A stretch of 37,246 nt of DNA from a virus. The stretch spans positions 1-37,246 of the IMG/VR virus record IMGVR_UViG_3300009182_002621; one strand, given 5' to 3'. Under the pieces are notes generated by a model that searched no databases, was not told the DNA's origin, and worked only from the letters and a program-made list of their open reading frames with translations. Positions within the stretch are counted from its first letter, which is position 1; each line of letters begins with the position of its first letter. Positions 32,151 through 37,246 of this stretch are shown here, in pieces. The translations under genes and the position numbers were made by a program.

Positions 32151-32471
32151 ATGAAAACAGCAATTTTAATTTTGGCAACATTGATTTCGTTAACTGCACA
32201 TGCAGAAATGGAAAAATCAGCAACAGATTTTTATTCAATTAAATCATTAAGAAATACAAAGAGTGTTGTGGATATTATCCGAACTGATAACGTTCCAGCT
32301 ACCTGTGAAGCAGAAAGTAAACGTCGAGGTTATGGCGGATTTCGCGGAGCATCCATGGAAGCCTGTAGTTTTTCAGACGAGAATAAATGCACCATTGTTA
32401 CAGGTTATGTAACCAATAATGACATTCTTGGTCATGAATTGCACCATTGTTTTGCAGGACACTTTCACTAA
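32151..32471 (+). CDS. Small secreted zincin-like protein
   Basis: The 106-residue product has a clear Sec signal peptide, MKTAILILATLISLTAHA, with an AHA cleavage site. The C-terminus GHELHHCFAGHFH contains HExxH (95-99) plus His104 and His106, close to but not the same as the metzincin motif HExxHxxGxxH because the Gly and last His are shifted by one. Three Cys are present in the mature part before the motif, which would suit the periplasm. It may be a tiny metalloprotease or peptidoglycan peptidase aiding lysis or exclusion, or a catalytically dead metal binder. Ribosome site AAAGG lies at 32140-32144. It is the first protein gene after the tRNA-like element. Confidence 0.7.
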   Translation: MKTAILILATLISLTAHAEMEKSATDFYSIKSLRNTKSVVDIIRTDNVPATCEAESKRRGYGGFRGASMEACSFSDENKCTIVTGYVTNNDILGHELHHCFAGHFH

Positions 32472-32989
32472 TGGCTAATTTGTCAAAAAGTCCAGAACGA
32501 CATACTTTTCAAAAAAATGCTTACATCAAAAGGTGTAAGGAAGAAGGGAAAGATCCCGATCCTTCTATCGTCGAAATGTATAATAGCTTTACCAACAAAC
32601 CCGAATACGAAAATCGGCCAGAATATGATTTAGAATACGAGTTGCGCACTACTGATTGGATTTTGGAAAAGGTTCGTACTAGTGATTCCTATGCCCAAAA
32701 TTTGTATGCGGCAATGTGTAATATGCGCTGGCAACATAAAGATGCGGGGCCTAGATCTAAATGGTCTTGCTCGTGGAGGCATAGTGGAGGCATAATTGCA
32801 GACATGCAGAAAAAAGGTGACTATATCGATTGGTACTGTAGCGGAATTGGCAACAGTGATGATGGCTATGGTCTGGATTACCGTCCAGCCAGTGGCTATG
32901 TTCCAGAAGGTAATGTAACTGAGGAAATTGAAAAAGATTTAGAGAGAATGGGGTGGACTCCAGTTCCTTGGGATGACGACGAAAATTAA
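32471..32989 (+). CDS. Hypothetical phage protein
   Basis: The product has 172 residues from ATG 32471, which overlaps the preceding stop (TAATG); an in-frame upstream start at 32447 would lie inside the zincin gene. It is not recognised. It is highly charged, with an acidic C-terminus (VPWDDDEN) and a Trp-rich middle (RSKWSCSWRHSGG, DYIDWYCSG). No membrane span or signal peptide is visible. The close overlap suggests co-translation with the secreted zincin, but this product appears cytoplasmic. Confidence 0.6.
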   Translation: MANLSKSPERHTFQKNAYIKRCKEEGKDPDPSIVEMYNSFTNKPEYENRPEYDLEYELRTTDWILEKVRTSDSYAQNLYAAMCNMRWQHKDAGPRSKWSCSWRHSGGIIADMQKKGDYIDWYCSGIGNSDDGYGLDYRPASGYVPEGNVTEEIEKDLERMGWTPVPWDDDEN

Positions 32990-32992
32990 GAA

Positions 32993-32998
32993 TAAATA
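32993..32998 (+). promoter_or_regulatory. Late-type TAAATA four bases before a start codon
   Basis: GAATAAATATTTC precedes ATG 33003 and overlaps the end of the previous gene. It repeats the spacing seen at 13459, 19071, 20079 and 31932, so AbrB-like and IF-1 genes could also be transcribed late. A chance match in AT-rich DNA is possible. Confidence 0.3.
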
Positions 32999-33002
32999 TT
33001 TC

Positions 33003-33173
33003 ATGGATAAATTAATATTTGATGTAGAGGAAATCTTTGAGGATATCCCTGGAGATCCGGATAATGTTATTATGAAAATTCCCCCTGCTGTTCTTGAAAT
33101 GACAGGATGGAATGAAGGTGATACTTTGGATGTAACCGTAGAGGATGGTGCAATCAGCATTAAAAAGGTATAA
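33003..33173 (+). CDS. AbrB/SpoVT-like small DNA-binding-fold protein
   Basis: The product has 56 residues from ATG 33003; an ATG at 32973 in the same frame would add ten residues but overlap the preceding gene. VIMKIPPAVLEMTGWNEGDT, then LDVTVEDGAISIKKV, is the swapped-hairpin pattern of AbrB/MazE-type proteins ('IP..v....gw..GD.l.v...dg.i.i.k'). Such proteins are dimeric regulators or antitoxins, and short versions are common in T4-like marine phages. No toxin gene is adjacent. TAATG joins it to the IF-1 gene, and AAAAAGG near its end serves the next start. Confidence 0.7.
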   Translation: MDKLIFDVEEIFEDIPGDPDNVIMKIPPAVLEMTGWNEGDTLDVTVEDGAISIKKV

Positions 33174-33391
33174 TGGCAAAAGACGATATTATTGAATTAG
33201 TAGGTTCTGTTGAAGAAGTATTGCCAGGCAATATGTTTAGAGTTAAAGTAGAAAACATGCCGACTCCGTTGCTATGCTATATGGGTGGTAAGTTAAAACA
33301 AAATAAGATTCGCATTATCCTAGGTGATAATGTACGATTAGAAGTTAGTCCATATGATCTTACAAAAGGTCGTGTAACTTATAGGTTGTAA
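33173..33391 (+). CDS. infA: Translation initiation factor IF-1
   Basis: This protein has exactly 72 residues, the same as bacterial IF-1, and follows the family end to end: MAKDDIIELVGSVEEVLPG, then NMFRVKVEN, GGKLKQNKIRIILGDNV and SPYDLTKGRVTYRL. These match the OB-fold strands and the conserved MFRV, G-K-x-R/K-x-x-x-IRI, GD-V and PYDL-KGR elements. IF-1 binds the 30S A site and modulates initiation with IF-2 and IF-3. The central substrate-facing strand is altered (MPTPLLCYMGG where bacteria usually have HxVxAHxSG). It lies within a phage operon downstream of the tRNA-like element. Ribosome site AAAAAGG precedes ATG. Confidence 0.93.
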   Translation: MAKDDIIELVGSVEEVLPGNMFRVKVENMPTPLLCYMGGKLKQNKIRIILGDNVRLEVSPYDLTKGRVTYRL

Positions 33392-33393
33392 CT

Positions 33394-34056
33394 ATGAATA
33401 TCATTCTTGAACGTGTTTACAAAGTTTGTAAGGAAGTTCGAGAATCTAGTCCTGAACCTACAACATTTAAAAAATTAGTAGCCAAGACTAGAAAAATATT
33501 TAAAGTACATGACTTTGATATTGATATTAAAACCCGAAAAGATCGAGATTTAGATCCCGACATGTGGTATGTTATGGCATACTATGACAGCGAAGGTGAT
33601 TTTAATTTAGAAACTGCTATCGAAATCGTTGTTTACCATAATTTAAATGGCACTGAAGAGTTTAAAGAACGCCAAATAACTGCATTTTTAACTGAAATAT
33701 TTGATGCTACTGTACACGAATTCAGACATCAATATCAAAGTATGCGTAGAGATCACAACCAATTTGGCGTACATTACGATAGTCTACATGAAGAATATCT
33801 TGCAGATCGAGATGAACTAGATGCTTATGCGTTTAGTATTAGTCTTGAATTGTTGCGGATTATGGATGCCCAAAGAGCCAAAAGAAATCTAAGTAGAATT
33901 AGTGTAATGAGCAGAATGCGTACGGGTCCAAATTACTCTAGTCCAACCTTACATGCATATATGAAAAATTTTGGGCTAAATCATCTTACCAGAAAGTTAG
34001 CCAAAAAAATATACTATCATTTAGAAACGGTTGACAAGCGTTGGATTTTCATGTAA
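33394..34056 (+). CDS. Gluzincin-like putative zinc metallopeptidase
   Basis: In this 220-residue protein, ATVHEFRHQYQ contains HExxH (His108, Glu109, His112), and 29 residues later RDELDAYAFS supplies Glu141 in an ExxDA context as the probable third zinc ligand of a gluzincin. There is no signal peptide, so it acts in the cytoplasm or in the virion. Similar HExxH proteins are common in T4-like marine phages without known substrate. It starts three bases after the IF-1 stop. The basic C-terminal half (LTRKLAKKIYYH) could bind nucleic acid or the ribosome, but this is a guess. Confidence 0.7.
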   Translation: MNIILERVYKVCKEVRESSPEPTTFKKLVAKTRKIFKVHDFDIDIKTRKDRDLDPDMWYVMAYYDSEGDFNLETAIEIVVYHNLNGTEEFKERQITAFLTEIFDATVHEFRHQYQSMRRDHNQFGVHYDSLHEEYLADRDELDAYAFSISLELLRIMDAQRAKRNLSRISVMSRMRTGPNYSSPTLHAYMKNFGLNHLTRKLAKKIYYHLETVDKRWIFM

Positions 34057-34092
34057 AATACAAAGTATATTAATTCATGTAGCGAGCGAGCA

Positions 34093-34785
34093 ATGTCCAA
34101 AAAAGAGTTCCCCATACAGCAAGTTTTAGAACTAGCCTGTGCGGCCCAACGCATTAACGGGGCTTACATTAAAGAAAGCGATCAAGTCTATTCCGACGAT
34201 GGTGTATTCATGTACATCAAACATACTAATAAGATGCTTATGCTCTGCACACTTGAGCCGGCGATTTGGACAGCTGACCCAAAAGACGCTCCGATGCCCT
34301 TGAAGGTATTTCCCGAAGATGTTGCGTTTGCAGATGAAATTAAAAATTATTACAAACGACTCTTGTTTGCGGCCATTGAAGGTGAAAATGATTTTCAAAC
34401 TACTATTAACAATATTCTTACTAGTGACATGGTTAAACAAAATCAATTTGGATATGTTGCCTGTTTGCCGCATGTCTATGTTAAAGACAAGATACAGAAC
34501 AAAGTTAAGAAGGCAGCACGGCAAGTTGATGAAGGATATCTGGCAGAAATTGGTAGCACAGTCAAAGACTTAGATGCAGAAATCATAGCATCAATTAAGT
34601 CAAAAAACTTTGAAGGTTACAATATTGATGCTATAATTGACAATAAGATGGTATCATGGTTGAACAAAACTGCATTGGTATTAGGCCCATGTGTTGTTGT
34701 AAAAGCCAAAGTTAAAGATCACAACAAACACTGGAAACATCAAAATGATGTGACTAGACTTAATTTTGTAAAGGCGGCACAATGA
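34093..34785 (+). CDS. Hypothetical phage protein
   Basis: I do not recognise this 230-residue protein. It has a mixed alpha/beta composition; the C-terminal part (NKTALVLGPCVVVKAKVKDH) looks like paired beta strands, with a repeated 'KVKDHNKHWKHQND' basic loop. There is no signal, membrane segment or Cys cluster. The leader GCGAGCGAGCA before ATG 34093 lacks a clear ribosome site. It is followed by a four-base overlap (ATGA) with the next small gene, so it is part of the rightward early-type operon. Confidence 0.6.
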   Translation: MSKKEFPIQQVLELACAAQRINGAYIKESDQVYSDDGVFMYIKHTNKMLMLCTLEPAIWTADPKDAPMPLKVFPEDVAFADEIKNYYKRLLFAAIEGENDFQTTINNILTSDMVKQNQFGYVACLPHVYVKDKIQNKVKKAARQVDEGYLAEIGSTVKDLDAEIIASIKSKNFEGYNIDAIIDNKMVSWLNKTALVLGPCVVVKAKVKDHNKHWKHQNDVTRLNFVKAAQ

Positions 34786-34973
34786 TTAAACTAAACACAC
34801 ACGAATTGGAAAAGATTAAAAAAATCTGCGAAGAAGTTGGCACAGAATACTTTACCTTAGAACAGAATAATAAGTCTGGCATCGGTAGCATTCTTACAAT
34901 GACCTACGACACCTTTGTAGCAGATTATCCTGCTAAAATGACTATTGAAGTATCTGGTGTGGAGACTTGGTAA
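34782..34973 (+). CDS. Small hypothetical phage protein
   Basis: The product is a 63-residue soluble protein with a charged helical start (ELEKIKKICEEVG) followed by beta-like segments. It overlaps the genes on both sides (ATGA upstream, TAATG downstream), and AAAGGCGGCAC serves as its ribosome site. No motif is recognised. Confidence 0.55.
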   Translation: MIKLNTHELEKIKKICEEVGTEYFTLEQNNKSGIGSILTMTYDTFVADYPAKMTIEVSGVETW

Positions 34974-35227
34974 TGAGTAAAGCTAAACATAAATCGTATC
35001 AATGGATTGATGCAGAAACTGCGGATCGTATTACCAGTCTTAACCTAAAAGACTATCGTGCGTATCTTAAAAAAGAATTGAAACAATGGAAAAAGAATCC
35101 AAAGACAGATAGTAATCCAGATGGATACTGGTTGCACCCTGAAGATGTAGCAGGCAATATCCGTAGCATTGAAGCATTGGATTTGATTATTAGTCACTTT
35201 CCACAAACAGAAGATGAAATAAAATGA
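34973..35227 (+). CDS. Small hypothetical phage protein
   Basis: The product has 84 residues from ATG 34973, with GGAG about ten bases upstream; an in-frame TTG at 34967 is less likely. It is strongly helical and basic in the middle (YLKKELKQWKKNPKTD), then acidic at the end. It is coupled to the next gene by ATGA. No domain is recognised. Confidence 0.55.
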   Translation: MSKAKHKSYQWIDAETADRITSLNLKDYRAYLKKELKQWKKNPKTDSNPDGYWLHPEDVAGNIRSIEALDLIISHFPQTEDEIK

Positions 35228-35718
35228 AACAAGAACTAGACGAATACCTATGTAAAACTTATCCAAAGATGATGGTCAACCGCAACAAGAACATGCAGGA
35301 AACTTGTATGTGCTGGGGTTTTGAATGTGGAGATGGATGGTTCCAGATTCTAAATCAACTCATGGGCAATATTCAACATCACATTGATTGGAAAGAGAAA
35401 CAGCGTAATTGGGCAATTACTTTTAATAGTACAGCCTCGCCAGAAGACATGCGACCGGTACCGGATGCTATCCCACAAGTAACATTGGATCAAGTTAAAG
35501 AAAAGTTTGGTACACTACGTTTCTATTACACAGGTGGAGACGACCATATCAGGGGAATGGTTACTATGGCAGAATCAATGTCGGGCGTAACTTGTGAAAC
35601 TTGTGGCAATCCTGGCACAAGTACTAGCGGTGGATGGATTAAAACAGTATGTAAGGAACATGGTGGTGTTGATTATGACACACCAGAAGATGAGTATCTA
35701 GCAAAGGAAACAGAATGA
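35224..35718 (+). CDS. Phage zinc-ribbon protein
   Basis: The 164-residue protein has a C-terminal zinc-binding set, CETCG (Cys124, Cys127), then GWIKTVCKEH (Cys143, His146), separated by 15 residues. It is preceded by VKEKFGTLRFYYTGGDD and a helix ending ESMSG. I recognise this combination from uncharacterised proteins in many tailed phages, where the order 'KEKFG-LRFY, then C-x2-C, then C-x2-H' is kept. An N-terminal Cys pair (CMCWGFECGDGW) may add a second site. Role unknown; nucleic-acid or protein binding is likely. It overlaps both neighbours by four bases. Confidence 0.65.
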   Translation: MKQELDEYLCKTYPKMMVNRNKNMQETCMCWGFECGDGWFQILNQLMGNIQHHIDWKEKQRNWAITFNSTASPEDMRPVPDAIPQVTLDQVKEKFGTLRFYYTGGDDHIRGMVTMAESMSGVTCETCGNPGTSTSGGWIKTVCKEHGGVDYDTPEDEYLAKETE

Positions 35719-36323
35719 TTACTATTAAAGAATGGATGGAATTGGTTGACTACAAAATCACTGAAGGCAGTGATTATGGTTGGCAATGCTACGGCCCTAA
35801 CAGTTACACATTGAGTAGCTGGAACGGTGTCCATGGTAAGGGCGGTTATAGTATGGACATTACTTTTAGTAACAAAAGTCAAAAAGTCTATGAAGTTAGT
35901 GTATGTGATTATACTAACGACCGTGCGTACCGAATGATTAATCCAAAGTTTCAAAAGAAACATGAAAAAGAGGCACTGTCTCGTAATGTTAATTTAAACG
36001 AAGCATGGGATGATGTTGACTATGTTGAGTTGGATGTACTAGATGATTTCATCCAAAAAGCACTGGCTATTAAAGCAGGTGAACCTTATGACACACGGGT
36101 GCAGATTGAGGTTGACTTTTCGGATGAAGAACTGTTACAATACATGAAACTAGCACACGACCGTGATATGACCTTTAACGAGTTAGTTGAAGAAGCATTG
36201 CGCTATGCTATTGATGAATACGAAGCCGGTCGTCTTACCAAAGAAGGCGCCCAAAAATGGGTAATTGAAAATTCTAAAGCCTGGCCATTTGATAAGGGCG
36301 AGGAAGAATACAGCGAGATATAA
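35715..36323 (+). CDS. Hypothetical protein with RHH-like C-terminal segment
   Basis: In this 202-residue protein the first 110 residues form an unrecognised beta-rich domain (WQCYGPNSYTLSSWNGVHGK). The segment TRVQIEVDFSDEELLQYMKL, then AHDRDMTFNELVEEALRYAI (about 136-176), resembles a ribbon-helix-helix DNA-binding unit: one strand followed by two helices with a turn at DMTFN. If so, the protein could be an autoregulator. It starts with an ATGA overlap and ends one base before the metallophosphoesterase start. Confidence 0.5.
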   Translation: MITIKEWMELVDYKITEGSDYGWQCYGPNSYTLSSWNGVHGKGGYSMDITFSNKSQKVYEVSVCDYTNDRAYRMINPKFQKKHEKEALSRNVNLNEAWDDVDYVELDVLDDFIQKALAIKAGEPYDTRVQIEVDFSDEELLQYMKLAHDRDMTFNELVEEALRYAIDEYEAGRLTKEGAQKWVIENSKAWPFDKGEEEYSEI

Positions 36324-36324
36324 A

Positions 36325-37170
36325 ATGAAAATCAAGTTAGTCAGCGATCTCCATTTAGAGTTTGCCGATATTAACATTCAGAATGATCAGGACTATGATG
36401 TACTGATTCTTGGTGGTGACATTTGTGTTGCACAAGATCTGCACGACCATCCAGAAATGGACTATGGCATGTACAGTAATATTAATCTTGCTGATCTAGG
36501 TCGTAGGCAAACTACAGCTTTACGTTTTAGAGATTTCTTCAAGCGTTGCAGTTTTCAGTTTCCGCACGTTGTCTATGTTATGGGCAATCACGAATTTTAT
36601 CACGGTAAGTTTTACGGTGCTATTGATTACATGCGTGACGAGTGCGCTAAGTTTCCAAATGTTTATCTATTAGAGCAGGATACTAAGATCATCGACGATG
36701 TTGTGTTTGTGGGTGGTACGCTTTGGACTGATATGAACAGACGTGATCCACTTACAATGCATGCCATTGAAGGTATGATGAACGACTTCCGTATTGTACG
36801 CAATGATCAAAGAAATTTTGCTCGTATGAGTGCATTAGATGTTGCCGTTCGTCATGATAGGACTCTTGCCTACATCAAACTGATTGTTAAAGAACATAAG
36901 GACAAGAAGTGTGTAGTAGTTGGTCATCATGCTCCTAGCTATCAAAGCATTCATGAGCAGTACAAACACGACACATTGATGAATGGCGGGTATGCTAGTG
37001 ATCTAAGTGAATTCATTTTGGATCATCCGCAAATTAAATTGTGGACACATGGTCATATGCATCAGCCATTTGACTATATGATTGGGGAAACTCGTATTGT
37101 CTGTAACCCGCGTGGTTATGAAGGTCATGAAGATAGTGGCTGGAATCAACAAATTGTACTAGAAGTATGA
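36325..37170 (+). CDS. Calcineurin-like metallophosphoesterase (second)
   Basis: The product has 281 residues from ATG 36325; an in-frame start at 36265 would lie inside the preceding gene and add unrelated residues. Motifs in order are SDLHLEF (Asp8, His10), GGD (30-32), VMGNHEFY (85-92), VVGHHAPS and THGHMHQP, a complete dinuclear-metal set. It is larger than the protein encoded at 1463 and more like the Icc/YfcE-type phosphoesterases and phage serine/threonine-phosphatase-like enzymes. The substrate is unknown. Its stop overlaps the next start by ATGA. Confidence 0.88.
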   Translation: MKIKLVSDLHLEFADINIQNDQDYDVLILGGDICVAQDLHDHPEMDYGMYSNINLADLGRRQTTALRFRDFFKRCSFQFPHVVYVMGNHEFYHGKFYGAIDYMRDECAKFPNVYLLEQDTKIIDDVVFVGGTLWTDMNRRDPLTMHAIEGMMNDFRIVRNDQRNFARMSALDVAVRHDRTLAYIKLIVKEHKDKKCVVVGHHAPSYQSIHEQYKHDTLMNGGYASDLSEFILDHPQIKLWTHGHMHQPFDYMIGETRIVCNPRGYEGHEDSGWNQQIVLEV

Positions 37171-37246
37171 AAGAAGACATAGTTTTTTACATAAAGAAAG
37201 GAAGAAGGTATGTACCTCACAGTACATACTCTTCTGAATTTTGCGA
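37167..37246 (+). CDS. N-terminal part of a further phage gene (partial)
   Basis: ATG 37167 overlaps the preceding stop, and the frame stays open to the edge, giving 26 residues that begin MKEDIVFYIKKGRRYVPHST. The basic opening is seen in small hypothetical T4-like phage proteins, but family assignment from so little sequence is not possible. AGAAG at 37161-37165 is a weak ribosome site. Confidence 0.5.
   Translation, partial: MKEDIVFYIKKGRRYVPHSTYSSEFC

Noticed and set aside
1-37246. CRISPR array, insertion sequence or integrase
   Set aside because: No regularly spaced direct repeats, transposase motifs or integrase-like genes were seen.

Overview
The window reads as part of a tailed-phage genome, most likely a large T4-like myovirus of a Gram-negative aquatic bacterium. 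Reasons: almost every base is coding, genes overlap by 1-20 bases, a tail-fibre-like protein carries the N- and C-terminal sequence styles of marine T4-like phages, small phage-type genes flank it, and TAAATA motifs resembling T4 late promoters stand in front of transcription units. This assignment comes from recognising families by eye; no database search was possible.

Layout. (1) 1-2109, forward: CX5R phosphatase, P-loop polynucleotide kinase-like protein, two small unknowns behind a consensus sigma70-type promoter, a metallophosphoesterase and a clear rho-independent terminator. (2) 2178-3599: late-type tail-fibre-like gene. (3) 3659-8869, forward operon: three Fe(II)/2-oxoglutarate-type oxygenases, an SGNH-like protein and three tandem membrane fatty-acid desaturases. 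(4) 8844-13459, reverse: methyltransferase, TauD-like oxygenase, B12-type radical SAM protein, SGNH-like protein. (5) 13497-22490, alternating units: a very small AMP-binding (ANL) protein, an acyltransferase-like protein, three beta-propeller-like proteins, four paralogous HxD oxygenases, a second CX5R phosphatase, an APH-like kinase and a third SGNH-like protein. (6) 22443-31932, reverse: a ten-gene overlapping operon with six radical SAM proteins, an asparagine-synthetase-like ATPase, a methyltransferase-like protein, an oxygenase and an unknown protein. (7) 31974-37246, forward: a strong promoter, an odd 111-nt tRNA-like element, a secreted mini-zincin, an AbrB-like protein, translation initiation factor IF-1, a second zincin and small phage proteins including another metallophosphoesterase.

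Regions 3-6 form a roughly 28 kb accessory island between a tail-fibre gene and a tRNA-like element. It holds seven radical SAM proteins, nine putative Fe(II) oxygenases, three desaturases, three SGNH-like proteins, two adenylating-type ATPases and three beta-propellers. The predicted chemistry is C-H activation, hydroxylation, desaturation, adenylation and acyl transfer or hydrolysis. No precursor peptide, glycosyltransferase or transporter was seen, so the substrate is unknown. Late-type promoter motifs in front of these units suggest expression with virion genes; a role in decorating the virion or host envelope, or in making a small molecule, is inference only.

The right flank is a possible translation-related operon: the tRNA-like element and IF-1 appear to lie in one transcription unit. 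Several units place TAAATA only 4-6 bases before the start codon, which predicts leaderless late mRNAs.
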